Shown: positions 1 to 8,313 of the stretch, piece after piece | How positions within the stretch are numbered: position 1 is the stretch's first letter | How the letters are laid out: each line of letters starts with the position of its first letter | DNA from: Vibrio salinus | GTDB taxonomy: Bacteria; Pseudomonadota; Gammaproteobacteria; Enterobacterales; Vibrionaceae | NCBI RefSeq assembly: GCF_021272385.1 | Contig: NZ_JAJSDZ010000009.1 | Span: 930,001-994,000, forward strand | Direction of reading: 5' to 3' | Length of the DNA: 64,000 nucleotides | Program-made: the position numbers and the translations under genes | Notes under the pieces: generated by a model | Seen by the model: the letters and a program-made list of their open reading frames with translations, nothing else | Databases searched by the model: none | What the model was told of the DNA's origin: nothing

Positions 1-99
1 AAAGAGATAACGAAGGGGATTCATATACATACTTCCGTTGTGGTAAACAATGGATGCATTGTATATGAAAGTTAGTGGTCAATAAGTCTTAATGTTTTT

Positions 100-130
100 A
101 ACATATGTTCAGTAAATCTGAACATATGTT
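100..130. repeat. Perfect 13-bp inverted repeat at the end of the MFS/acyltransferase gene
   Basis: The arms AACATATGTTCAG (100-112) and its complement (118-130) are separated by TAAAT. The right arm overlaps the stop codon of the minus-strand gene (129-131). Neither strand has a convincing T-run after the stem, so it is not a typical intrinsic terminator. It could be an mRNA 3' end stabiliser or a protein site. Confidence 0.6.
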
Positions 131-2003
131 AGGAGACTGCTTCTTTTATCAGTTTTTCGACATCGGTTTGCAGGCGAGTGCTATTGGCATGTACAGCATC
201 CACCGCTTCACCCACGTTGATAAATAATGGATGACGGCGAAGTCGAGGGAACCCTTTGCAGGCCTGGCCTTTGGCCCGGCTGAAGTAACATCCCCAGACG
301 CCCTTTAAACCTATGGGGATGACCGGAACGGGATTTTTTCTGAGGATAATATCGGTTCCTCTTAAAAAGGGTTGTAATTCCCCATCGGGCGTGAGTTTTC
401 CTTCCGGAAAGATACAGACCAAATCGCCTTTTTTCAGTGCATCTCCTACATCATTAAAGGCTTGTTTTACCATTTTGGCATTACTGGCGCAGATTGGGAT
501 AACGCCGGCTTTACGCATTAATTTCCGGATTAGTACATTGTTGGCATAGTCGGCTTCCATGACAAAACGGATAAGTCTTGGTGATGCGATGTTAAGCAAT
601 AACGCATCCAGATAACTGACGTGGTTACAGACAATCAGCGCAGCTCCCTGAGCCGGGAAATTCTCCGTTCCCTTAAAGCGGACTTTGTAGGCAAACCTGA
701 GCAGAAAGTTGATAATGACTCTCAGAGTATAAACAGGCGTTTTTTTCAGCAGATAAAAAAACACTACCAGATTGAGCAAGGCTAACAGTTCAAACAATCC
801 GGCAATGGACATCTTTATTACCGTAAGACAGACGATACCGAGAATGGCACTGCCAACCATAAATAACGAATTGTAAATATTAAGAGCTGCAATTACCTGA
901 GCCCGTTCTTCCGGTCTGGCCCGTTTTTGCAGCAAAGTATACAGCGGTACGATGAATAACCCACCACAAATACCAATCATCAGTACGCAGGCAAATAAAG
1001 GCCACATCGTGCTGTCTGAAATAAAATGAACAAATCCCGGTTGTGGCTCCGGATGTTCAGGAACACACTGAGTGAGCAGATAGCCAAACAGAGAAATACC
1101 GAAGGAGGAAAAGGTAACGATACCGATTTCAACACGCCCGAAGGACAAACGTTCGCAGAGTAGGGAACCCGTGGCGATACCGATAGAGAATAATGCCAGC
1201 AGCCATGAGACAGCCGATTCATTTCCCGCAAGAGTCCATTTGGTAAAATTCGGAAATTGGGTCAGATATGTTGCACCCAGAAACCAGAACCAGCTAATGA
1301 CATAAATAGTAATTTGTATGATCGGGTCCTGTTTGCAGATAGACAGTGTTTTTCTTGTCTGTTTCCAGGGATTAAAACAAAAACGGATACTGGCATCTGC
1401 TGCCTGAGCGTAGGGTATTGAACAACTACTGAAGTAGCCCAGAATTGCAATAATAACTACTACTGCAGCGGCGAGTTGTCTCGAATGCTCTGATGAAGCA
1501 ATTACACCGGCTAGCAACGTGCCCAGTAAAATGGCAATAAAAGTGCCCATTTCTACCAGAGCATTTCCGGCGACCAGTTCCTTTTCTTTCAGGTGTTGGG
1601 GCAGTAAAGCATACTTTACCGGGCCGAATAATGCCGATTGCGTCCCCATCAGAAACAGCAGAATCAGCAGAATAAAATAGCTGTTGGTGAGAAATCCGAT
1701 GGCACCGCAGGTCATGATGATAATTTCGAGTAATTTAATTTTCCGGATAAGCCGACTCTTTTCCAGCTTGTCGGCCAGTATTCCCGATGAGGCAGAAAAA
1801 AGAAAGAAGGGCAGGATAAATAAACCGGCGGCCAGATTGATAAATAAACTGCTTGTGATAGTAAGCTCATCTGCCCCGGCAAACGCAACGAATAACAACA
1901 GCGTATTTTTAAAGATATTATCGTTAAAAGCTCCGAAAAACTGAGTCGCAAAATAAGGGAAAAAACGGCGGGTTTTTAACAGGTGTTGGGGAGCAAGTGA
2001 CAT
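129..2003 (-). CDS. MFS lysophospholipid transporter (LplT-like) fused to PlsC acyltransferase
   Basis: The protein has 624 residues. Residues 1-400 form a 12-segment MFS transporter resembling LplT, the flippase that returns lysophospholipids to the inner leaflet. Residues 430-610 are a PlsC-type 1-acylglycerophosphate acyltransferase domain with the HX4D motif (NHVSYLD, near residue 459) and the FPEG motif (near 531). Many relatives (Aas-like triple fusions) carry a further AMP-binding acyl-ACP synthetase domain. It is absent here, and the protein ends soon after the acyltransferase domain. The gene lies 13 bp after a TetR gene on the same strand, so the two are probably co-transcribed. Likely role: inner membrane lysophospholipid uptake and re-acylation. 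The substrate is inferred from family. Confidence 0.82.
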   Translation of the reverse strand: MSLAPQHLLKTRRFFPYFATQFFGAFNDNIFKNTLLLFVAFAGADELTITSSLFINLAAGLFILPFFLFSASSGILADKLEKSRLIRKIKLLEIIIMTCGAIGFLTNSYFILLILLFLMGTQSALFGPVKYALLPQHLKEKELVAGNALVEMGTFIAILLGTLLAGVIASSEHSRQLAAAVVVIIAILGYFSSCSIPYAQAADASIRFCFNPWKQTRKTLSICKQDPIIQITIYVISWFWFLGATYLTQFPNFTKWTLAGNESAVSWLLALFSIGIATGSLLCERLSFGRVEIGIVTFSSFGISLFGYLLTQCVPEHPEPQPGFVHFISDSTMWPLFACVLMIGICGGLFIVPLYTLLQKRARPEERAQVIAALNIYNSLFMVGSAILGIVCLTVIKMSIAGLFELLALLNLVVFFYLLKKTPVYTLRVIINFLLRFAYKVRFKGTENFPAQGAALIVCNHVSYLDALLLNIASPRLIRFVMEADYANNVLIRKLMRKAGVIPICASNAKMVKQAFNDVGDALKKGDLVCIFPEGKLTPDGELQPFLRGTDIILRKNPVPVIPIGLKGVWGCYFSRAKGQACKGFPRLRRHPLFINVGEAVDAVHANSTRLQTDVEKLIKEAVS

Positions 2004-2016
2004 ACTAGGCCTAATT

Positions 2017-2607
2017 TCACCAGGTTTTCAGGTACTGGGTCAGTAAATTATCAATTAGTGCTTTACCGTCTACATTGGTACCGGCAAAAAATTTATCATC
2101 GACACTTAGTAGAGTAATACCATGGACACCGGCCCACAGTACCCGGCTTGCTTTAATTACTTCTTCCTCAGAATGTGTTGGACCGATTTGCTTTAATAAG
2201 CCTTCCAGCATTGTTGTCATGGTGTTGATTCGCTCTGTCTGCCAGTCAGGCAGCGTTTCACCATTCATATTATGTTCAAAAATGAGCTGCCACCGGTATG
2301 GATAACGAAGTGCGAAACTATGGTAGCAGTATGCCAATTCTTTCAGGGCGTCGGTTGGGGACTGGCTGGGACAGACGACGGCCTTTGCTTCCATTGCCAG
2401 TTCGTCAAGTGTTTGTGCAACAGCATGAAGCAACAGCAGATTGTAGTTGCCAAAGATATTTACCAGTGTACTTGGTACGTAGCCAATCATGTTGGCAATT
2501 TTTCTTAAACTCAATTCGTGATAGGAGTGATCATTTAAAAATTCTTTTACGGTGTTAAGAGTAAGATTGATCAGTTCTTCTCTTGTGTGGTCGTTTCTGC
2601 GTGCCAT
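2017..2607 (-). CDS. TetR/AcrR family transcriptional regulator
   Basis: The protein has 196 residues. An N-terminal TetR helix-turn-helix covers about residues 10-55, with the recognition segment SLRKIANMIGYVPSTLVNIF. The C-terminal ligand domain has the Trp-Ala-Gly-Val-His-Gly run (near residue 158) seen in WHG-type TetR proteins. It is the first gene of a probable two-gene operon with the MFS/acyltransferase fusion. A 15-bp palindrome just upstream of its start suggests autoregulation. The ligand is unknown; a fatty acyl or lysolipid signal would suit the neighbour, but that is inference. Confidence 0.85.
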   Translation of the reverse strand: MARRNDHTREELINLTLNTVKEFLNDHSYHELSLRKIANMIGYVPSTLVNIFGNYNLLLLHAVAQTLDELAMEAKAVVCPSQSPTDALKELAYCYHSFALRYPYRWQLIFEHNMNGETLPDWQTERINTMTTMLEGLLKQIGPTHSEEEVIKASRVLWAGVHGITLLSVDDKFFAGTNVDGKALIDNLLTQYLKTW

Positions 2608-2622
2608 CTATCTGTGCCAATT

Positions 2623-2637
2623 TTGAACAACGTTCAA
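2623..2637. promoter_or_regulatory. Probable TetR operator palindrome
   Basis: TTGAAC-AAC-GTTCAA is a perfect inverted repeat with a 3-bp centre, ending 16 bp upstream of the tetR start codon at 2607. Its size and placement are typical of TetR autorepression sites. Binding by the adjacent regulator is inferred. Confidence 0.6.
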
Positions 2638-2776
2638 TATGATAGTAACCGGGGAAACGACCGTCAACGGATTCTTTTGCAATATCCTGATACATGTTTG
2701 ATGTGCCGGATTGTTTTCATGTCCGGTTTAAATAGCTATGATGTTATTTGTACCCTCGATGCTAATAAGGAAAATA

Positions 2777-3652
2777 ATGAAACGCTTGTTTTCTTACGTT
2801 GCTGTGCTTTTAATTTCGTTTTCGGTCATTTCTGTTTCATCAGTTGCTGAAGCAAAGAAATTTGGCGGAGGCCGGTCGTTTGGTTCTGTTTTTAAAACAG
2901 CTCCTGCACCTAAAAAAGCAACAACGAATACATTCAATAGTAATAAATCATCAACGGCAGCCCGTAGTTCAAACAAACGGGGACTCATGGGAGGCATTCT
3001 CGGCGGATTGCTTGCCGGTGGTCTGTTAGCGGCCTTTTTCGGTGGCGCGTTTGATGGAATACAGTTTCTGGATATTCTGATACTGGGTCTGGTGGCTTAC
3101 TTTATTTTTAAATTTCTGCGCGGAATGCTTGGAGCTAAGCAGGCAAGCATGAATCAGCAGCAACCAGCTTTTGGAAATATGGACCGGGACCCCCATGTTC
3201 AGTCTCATGTTCATAATTTTGAGCAGAGTGATTCTCCGTCCGGAGGATTTGGAGCAGCGGCGCATTCGGATGTGCCTCATAATTACCCGAACGGCTTTGA
3301 TAAGGCGGCTTTCATAGAAGGAGCCCGGGAGCACTATCGGATTTTACAGGGTGCCTGGAATTATAATCAGCTTGATACTATTAAAGAGTATGTGTCTGAA
3401 AGCTTGTTCAATGATCTTCGTGATGAACGGGCAAAGCTGGACGGTGAACAGCATACCGATGTGATGTATGTTGATGCGGAAATTGTGCGGGCGGATTACG
3501 ATCAAAACAGAGCGCATCTCAGTATTCAGTTCAGTGGCCGCTACCGTGACGCGGTTGAAGGTATCGAAGAAAACATTGAAGATGTCTGGCATCTTGAGCG
3601 GGACTTAACCGCCGCAGACGCCCCCTGGATTATTATTGGGATACAGGGGTAG
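2777..3652 (+). CDS. Tim44-like domain membrane protein
   Basis: The protein has 291 residues from the ATG at 2777, chosen because AAGGA lies 6 bp upstream and the product then starts with a signal-like segment (MKRLFSYVAVLLISF, ending at VAEA). A Gly-rich stretch precedes one or two membrane segments (GGLLAGGLLAAFF and ILILGLVAYFIFKFL). The C-terminal 120 residues, starting near FDKAAFIEGAREHYRILQ, match the Tim44-like domain: a helix, then sheet segments with DVMYVDAEIVRADYD. Bacterial members are of unknown function. An upstream in-frame ATG at 2738 would add 13 residues but spoils the signal sequence. A strong bidirectional terminator follows. Confidence 0.8.
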   Translation: MKRLFSYVAVLLISFSVISVSSVAEAKKFGGGRSFGSVFKTAPAPKKATTNTFNSNKSSTAARSSNKRGLMGGILGGLLAGGLLAAFFGGAFDGIQFLDILILGLVAYFIFKFLRGMLGAKQASMNQQQPAFGNMDRDPHVQSHVHNFEQSDSPSGGFGAAAHSDVPHNYPNGFDKAAFIEGAREHYRILQGAWNYNQLDTIKEYVSESLFNDLRDERAKLDGEQHTDVMYVDAEIVRADYDQNRAHLSIQFSGRYRDAVEGIEENIEDVWHLERDLTAADAPWIIIGIQG

Positions 3653-3680
3653 TCTTCACTGTATCGTATATAAATGAGAG

Positions 3681-3708
3681 GCCTGAGCATGTTAATGCTC
3701 AGGCTTTT
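3681..3708. terminator. Bidirectional intrinsic terminator
   Basis: GCCTGAGCAT (3681-3690) and ATGCTCAGGC (3695-3704) form a perfect 10-bp stem with a GTTA loop, followed by TTTT. It ends the Tim44-like gene. The stop codon of the convergent LysR gene (3692-3694) sits in the loop. Confidence 0.85.
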
Positions 3709-4606
3709 GTTTGTCTGTACCATGAAAATGTGTCAGGACATAGTCGATCAGAAGACGAACTCTCAGAGGTAGGTTGTCTCTGTCCCGGTACAGCATATAG
3801 AGGGTTCTCGGTTTGCTGAACCATTCTGGTAACACTCTTTTTATTTCACCGGATTCAATGATTGGTAAAGCATGATAGTCCGGGAGGTATCCGATTCCCA
3901 GCCCCTGTTTGACGGAGCGGGACAGCATTTCTATGTCGTTGGTTTCGAAACGGATATGGCTGGTTGGCTGATAGCTGAATTGTTCACCGGTTTCCGCGTG
4001 TTCTAACTGCCAGGTGGTCATCGGATCGCAGAGAACGGCGGGGAAGTTCACTAAGTCTTTCGGGGTACAAAGACCGGAAGTGTCCATACCGGGTGAGCTG
4101 CAAAGAATAAAATGAATGTCTTTGAGAGGGCGGGAAATCCAGTTTTGGACGACCGGGCACCCAACACGGAAAACCACATCAATACCTTCCGATTCGATAT
4201 CCAGTAACTGATTTGAAATACGAAGATCAATCCGGATATCGGCGTATTCATGAAGGAAAGAATAAAAGACATCTTTCAGGTATTGGTAACTGGCATTGAT
4301 CGGCGCCGTAATTTTTATTTTTCCGGCTGGGTGGGATTTTTCTTTGTGCAAGTCATCGTCAATATTGGTCAGATCGTCAAAGATGTCTTTATAGCGATTA
4401 TAAAAACTGCTTCCTGTATTGGTTAAGGTCACCCGGTGTGAATCCCGGTTCAGTAACCGGACTTTGATTTCCGATTCCAGCTTATTGATTCGTCTGCTGA
4501 GCGTTGACAGAGGAATACCCAGCTCATCCGCTGCCTTTTTGAAACTGGTGGATTTTGCCACTGCGCAGAAATAAAACAAATCATCTAAAGAATACCTTGA
4601 TTTCAT
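3692..4606 (-). CDS. LysR family transcriptional regulator
   Basis: The protein has 304 residues. The N-terminal winged helix (residues 7-65) contains SFKKAADELGIPLSTLSRRI, the LysR recognition region, followed by the linker and a type 2 periplasmic-binding effector domain. The pattern with AGKIKITAP and the C-terminal LPLRVRLLIDYVL resembles the CrgA/AaeR/DsdC-like group that controls neighbouring transport or aromatic genes. It is divergent from an EamA permease gene across a 93-bp gap, so that permease is the likely target. Confidence 0.87.
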   Translation of the reverse strand: MKSRYSLDDLFYFCAVAKSTSFKKAADELGIPLSTLSRRINKLESEIKVRLLNRDSHRVTLTNTGSSFYNRYKDIFDDLTNIDDDLHKEKSHPAGKIKITAPINASYQYLKDVFYSFLHEYADIRIDLRISNQLLDIESEGIDVVFRVGCPVVQNWISRPLKDIHFILCSSPGMDTSGLCTPKDLVNFPAVLCDPMTTWQLEHAETGEQFSYQPTSHIRFETNDIEMLSRSVKQGLGIGYLPDYHALPIIESGEIKRVLPEWFSKPRTLYMLYRDRDNLPLRVRLLIDYVLTHFHGTDKQKPEH

Positions 4607-4699
4607 ATTTGATATTTACCGTCTTATATTTGCAGGTTTATTCATAATATGAAATCTATACACTGACTTCATTGGTTTATCAAGTGATGGAAGAGAAAA

Positions 4700-5620
4700 A
4701 TGAAGTCAGTATCAAAACCCGTATTTATGCTCATATTATGCGCCTTTTTTTGGGGAAGCTGTTTTCCTTTTGGAAAAGAAGCACTTCAGCAGGTGCATGC
4801 CTATACTCTGGTTATGTGGCGGTTTGTCATTGCTGCCATTTGTCTTGGTATTTACATTAAATTCAGTCGTATTTCTTTTGGAAAAATGTCTGCCCGGCAG
4901 TGGTTGATTGCCATTGGTGTCAGTGTGATTGGTGTCGGTGGTTTAAATATCGGTTTGTTTACCGGGTTAGCGTCAACCAGTTCGACAAACGGGGCGCTGA
5001 TTATGGCCTTAAGTCCGTTAACCACATCTATTATTGCCTGTTTTGTCCATCGTCAGTTCCCAACAAGAGTACAGGTCGTCAGTTTGATTGTGAGTTTATG
5101 TGGTGTTGGATTGGTGATAACCAATGGCAGTTATGCGGTTATTCGTGACTTTGCGATCAATAATGGCGATATACTGATATTTAGCGGCATGTTGTGCTGG
5201 AGTTTTTATACGTTTGCCAGCCAGTCCATCAGCCGCTGGATGCCGGTGATTCCTTATACGTTTTTGGGCATGTGCAGTGGTTTTGCTGTGATCGGGGGGC
5301 TTTGCCTGTTTTCAGGTAGCATTCATCCGGTTGATGAATTATTTTCCAGCTCAGTGACCGGCATTCTGGAAGTGGTTTACATCGGGTTGTTTGGTACCGT
5401 TGCCGGATACCTGCTTTGGTTGAGTGGGGTTAAGACTTTAGGTGCATCTACCGCCTCTCTGTTTTTTAATTTTGTTCCTGTCTTTTCAGTGCTGGTATCA
5501 GTTACTATCGGTCAGGCCGTTACATCAACTCAGTTGTTGGGAATGGGCATCGTTATTATCGGATTATTGATTCCCCGCTTATTAACCTTGAGACTATTTT
5601 GGGTAAGAAAACTGGCGTAG
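4700..5620 (+). CDS. EamA/DMT family permease
   Basis: The protein has 306 residues with ten predicted hydrophobic helices in two EamA repeats (about residues 8-140 and 155-295). The first repeat has the typical FWGSCFPFGKEAL start. Family members export amino acids or other small metabolites across the inner membrane; the substrate cannot be read here. It is transcribed divergently from the LysR gene at 3692-4606, an arrangement common for regulator-controlled exporters. A short AT-rich hairpin (AAAAAC-CAG-GTTTTT) lies just after the stop. Confidence 0.85.
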   Translation: MKSVSKPVFMLILCAFFWGSCFPFGKEALQQVHAYTLVMWRFVIAAICLGIYIKFSRISFGKMSARQWLIAIGVSVIGVGGLNIGLFTGLASTSSTNGALIMALSPLTTSIIACFVHRQFPTRVQVVSLIVSLCGVGLVITNGSYAVIRDFAINNGDILIFSGMLCWSFYTFASQSISRWMPVIPYTFLGMCSGFAVIGGLCLFSGSIHPVDELFSSSVTGILEVVYIGLFGTVAGYLLWLSGVKTLGASTASLFFNFVPVFSVLVSVTIGQAVTSTQLLGMGIVIIGLLIPRLLTLRLFWVRKLA

Positions 5621-5804
5621 GGAAAAAACCAGGTTTTTGATTTAGGATGAGAGAGAATTCAGAACATAAACAGTACACAGATGTGATGAAGGTCGAGACT
5701 GAAATCGACAGGGCTGTCTATTATCAAAGACAGAGCACTGTTTAGCTTCGTATTATTCAGTCTGGAGATCGTTTGTTATTCGATCAACGGTAAAGGTATT
5801 GAAG

Positions 5805-5834
5805 AAGCCCGTGGCAGTTTTGCCCGGGCTTTGT
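5805..5834 (+). terminator. GC-rich hairpin before the DUF1244 gene
   Basis: AAGCCCG (5805-5811) pairs with CGGGCTT (5825-5831). The T-run is short. It could end transcription from upstream or be a leader structure for the gene starting at 5852. The 5621-5804 stretch shows no gene. Confidence 0.4.
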
Positions 5835-5851
5835 CGTATTGGAGAGACATT

Positions 5852-6097
5852 ATGGATGAACAATATCAGCAGTTACCTGATGAGCTGAAACAACATATTG
5901 ATGCCGCTGTTTTCAGTCGTCTGTTGAGCCATCTTTCTGACCACCCGGAAGTGAAGAATCTTGAATTAATGCTGGTTTCCGGCTTTTGCAGGGATACGCT
6001 TGCTCAGTGGTATATTGAAGAAGCGAAAGCCAGAGGATATGAATGTTCTGCCGCGGCGGCGGAATCCAGAATCTACACACCAGATGAGAATCAATAG
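5852..6097 (+). CDS. DUF1244 family small protein
   Basis: The protein has 81 residues. The ATG at 5852 is preferred over the TTG at 5831 because GGAGAG lies 6-11 bp upstream. The core FSRLLSHLSDHPEVKNLELM followed by SGFCRDTLAQWYIEEAKARG matches the DUF1244 pattern as I recall it (LVxHLxxRxDVQNID..LAGFCRNCLSxWY). The second Cys of the usual FCRNC is replaced by Thr here, and the C-terminus is short. Function is unknown. The protein is soluble with no signal sequence. Confidence 0.65.
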   Translation: MDEQYQQLPDELKQHIDAAVFSRLLSHLSDHPEVKNLELMLVSGFCRDTLAQWYIEEAKARGYECSAAAAESRIYTPDENQ

Positions 6098-6204
6098 CTA
6101 TAAAATCATTGCTGGTAATGATTACCCGATAAATTGACAAAAATATCCCCATCCAGACGATTATTGGTTATAGTCAGAAAATTGTATTTGTCAGGTATTC
6201 ATCT

Positions 6205-6663
6205 ATGAATTTCGATGAGATAGATAAAAAACTTCTCAGGTTAATTCAGCATGATGGAAATATTTCGCTGAATGAACTGGCTGAAGAAGTAAATTTAACC
6301 ACAACCCCCTGTTGGAAGCGCTTAAAACGCCTGGAAGACGAAGGTGTAATAAGAAAGCGTGTAGCGCTGTTGGATCCGGATGTTATTGGTCTGTCATTTA
6401 CTGCTTTTGTTATGTTGAAAACCAGTGACCACTCACATCAGTGGTATCAAACGTTTGTTGATACGGTTGCAGATTATCCGGAAGTCATGGAATTTTACCG
6501 GATGGCGGGTGAATACGACTATATGCTGCGGGTTCTCGTCAAAGATATGAAAACCTTTGATAACTTTTATAAAAAATTGGTCAATAGCATTAAAGGACTC
6601 AGCGATGTTACTTCTACGTTTGCAATGGAGTCATTAAAGTACACCACTGAACTTCCTTTCTGA
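6205..6663 (+). CDS. Lrp/AsnC family transcriptional regulator
   Basis: The protein has 152 residues, the normal family size. The N-terminal helix-turn-helix (residues 4-60) has [20 protein letters not shown] and [16 protein letters not shown], diagnostic for AsnC/Lrp. The C-terminal RAM/AsnC ligand-binding domain follows, with the conserved [19 protein letters not shown] run. It likely binds an amino acid and assembles as an octamer. No divergent partner is obvious; the downstream gene is convergent. The target is unknown. Confidence 0.9.
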   Translation: MNFDEIDKKLLRLIQHDGNISLNELAEEVNLTTTPCWKRLKRLEDEGVIRKRVALLDPDVIGLSFTAFVMLKTSDHSHQWYQTFVDTVADYPEVMEFYRMAGEYDYMLRVLVKDMKTFDNFYKKLVNSIKGLSDVTSTFAMESLKYTTELPF

Positions 6664-6703
6664 ACAATATACCGAGATTATCATGCGCATAGTCAGTCGG
6701 GTA

Positions 6704-6817
6704 CTAACCAAACAGCCAGGCAATGATAAAAATGACAGCCATAAAAATGGCCATAAATTTAATCAGCGGGCCGATTTCCCGGGTTCCGCCTTTTGGTGGT
6801 TCATTACAGCATCCCAT
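6704..6817 (-). CDS. Small single-pass membrane protein (37 residues)
   Basis: The gene has ATG at 6817, a GGAG Shine-Dalgarno 8-12 bp upstream, and a TAG stop at 6704. The product starts MGCCNEPPKGGTREIGPL and continues as one hydrophobic helix (IKFMAIFMAVIFIIAWLFG) that runs to the C-terminus. The design is an N-terminal Cys-Cys motif, a Pro/Gly turn and a terminal membrane anchor. It sits 3' of tesB on the same strand but has its own upstream spacing of 67 bp. I do not recognise the family. The strong ribosome site and clean membrane profile argue that it is real. Confidence 0.6.
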   Translation of the reverse strand: MGCCNEPPKGGTREIGPLIKFMAIFMAVIFIIAWLFG

Positions 6818-6884
6818 TAGTCAGTCTCCATTATGTTTGATGACAAAGATACTGTAAACCTTACCCTAAGGGAAAAGTAAAGAA

Positions 6885-7748
6885 TTAATAATCCCGGTAG
6901 CGCATGACACCTTCCTGTACCGCACTGGCGACCAATGTTCCCTGTTGATTGAATATTTGGCCTCTCACCAGTCCTCGAGTATTACTGGCAGTTGGGCTTT
7001 CGATGGCGAACAGTAGCCACTCATCCATATTAAACGAACGATGAAACCATATGGAGTGATCGATGGTTGCCACCTGAAAGTTGGGTGTCAGCAGGGAGAC
7101 ACCATGTGGGTGCAAGGCAGTTGTCAGAAAACCCCAGTCAGAAGCATAACCCAGCAGGCACTGATGCATGAGTTGGTCTTTTGGCAATTCACCGGTTGCT
7201 TTAATCCAAAGGTATTGTTTTGGCTCTGTTTTTTTGGGGTTGATAGGGTCAATGACATTCACAGGACGAACCTCGATGGCTTTCTCCTGCGTAAAGCTTT
7301 CAGCAAATTTCTGTGGAAGTAGATGGGCATATTTTTTAATAAGCTCTTGTTCTGAAACGTAATTTTCCGGACCCTGAATATCCGGCATCGGATTTTGGTG
7401 CTGAAACCCGGGAGCTTCGCCATGGTAAGAGGCGGTAAGATAGAAGATTGGCCGTCCGTTCTGTATGGCTTTCACCCTGCGGGTGCTGAAGCTGCGTCCG
7501 TCACGGAGTTTATCCACATCGTAGATAATGGGTTTTTCGGGATCACCGGGATAGAGAAAGTAGCTGTGCATGGAATGGACAGTGCGGTCAGCCGGCACCG
7601 TATAGCGTGACGCTGACAAAGCCTGACCGATAACCTGCCCGCCAAAAACCTGTGGCAAACCAATATGTTCACTGTTACCACGGAACAGACATTCTTCCAG
7701 TTTTTCCAGATTTAACAACTGGAGTAGATTGTTGAGAGCTTGACTCAT
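6885..7748 (-). CDS. tesB: Acyl-CoA thioesterase II
   Basis: The protein has 287 residues, the E. coli TesB length, made of a double hot-dog fold. Residues equivalent to the E. coli TesB Asp204/Thr228/Gln278 triad are visible in ASDWGFLTTALHPHG, ATIDHSIWFHR and SAVQEGVMRYR. The N-terminal half has the typical LFRGNSEHIGLPQVFGGQVIG motif. It hydrolyses medium- to long-chain acyl-CoA to free acid and CoA in the cytoplasm. It is followed at 6704-6817 by a tiny membrane protein gene and preceded by an alkyltransferase-like gene, as tesB is near ybaZ in E. coli. Confidence 0.93.
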   Translation of the reverse strand: MSQALNNLLQLLNLEKLEECLFRGNSEHIGLPQVFGGQVIGQALSASRYTVPADRTVHSMHSYFLYPGDPEKPIIYDVDKLRDGRSFSTRRVKAIQNGRPIFYLTASYHGEAPGFQHQNPMPDIQGPENYVSEQELIKKYAHLLPQKFAESFTQEKAIEVRPVNVIDPINPKKTEPKQYLWIKATGELPKDQLMHQCLLGYASDWGFLTTALHPHGVSLLTPNFQVATIDHSIWFHRSFNMDEWLLFAIESPTASNTRGLVRGQIFNQQGTLVASAVQEGVMRYRDY

Positions 7749-7831
7749 ATTGCCTCTGATGTGTCTTTATGAAGCGTACAGAAAGTGATATCAAACTGCT
7801 CTTATCATTAAAAATCAAGTTTAATTACAAT

Positions 7832-8170
7832 TTAATGTAGGGCGCTTTGCGGCTCCCAGCGGTATTGTCGCAAAGATACACTGCCAGACTGACGTACTGT
7901 GATTTCTTCTTCTGTCAGTTTATTTAACTGACGCTGATAGTCTTCCCCTTTTAATGAGATACATCCTTTACTGTTCACAACCCGGTACCAGGGTAACTGA
8001 GAGTCAGGGGGTATTTTGCTTAGTGCTTTACCAACGTGCCGGGCATATCCGGGAAAACCCGCCATTCTGGCCACGTCGCCGTAAGTGGATACTCTTCCTT
8101 TAGGAATCGAGTTTACAACGGAAAAGACAGACGCTAAAAAGTGATTCTGAAAATGGGAATTTTGATTCAT
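7832..8170 (-). CDS. Alkyltransferase-like protein (ATL, MGMT family)
   Basis: The protein has 112 residues from the ATG at 8170, which has AGGTGGAG upstream; a GTG at 8182 would add four residues. The MGMT DNA-binding fold is present: GRVSTYGDVARMAGFPGYARHVGKAL, then LPWYRVVNSKG. In true O6-alkylguanine transferases the motif is PCHRV. Here Cys is replaced by Trp (PWYRV), the hallmark of ATL proteins such as E. coli YbaZ. These bind O6-alkylguanine without repairing it and flag it for nucleotide excision repair. The position beside tesB mirrors E. coli. Confidence 0.88.
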   Translation of the reverse strand: MNQNSHFQNHFLASVFSVVNSIPKGRVSTYGDVARMAGFPGYARHVGKALSKIPPDSQLPWYRVVNSKGCISLKGEDYQRQLNKLTEEEITVRQSGSVSLRQYRWEPQSALH

Positions 8171-8313
8171 CTGCAACTCCACCTAAAGTGAAAGATAAAA
8201 TTGTACAATTTTTTATTCTCTTGTGCTTATTATTGTTTGAAACTTATACAATTGGTCAGTTTTTAGTGTATTATTGACCCAATTTATTAAAAATAAAAAC
8301 AAATCACAACGTC

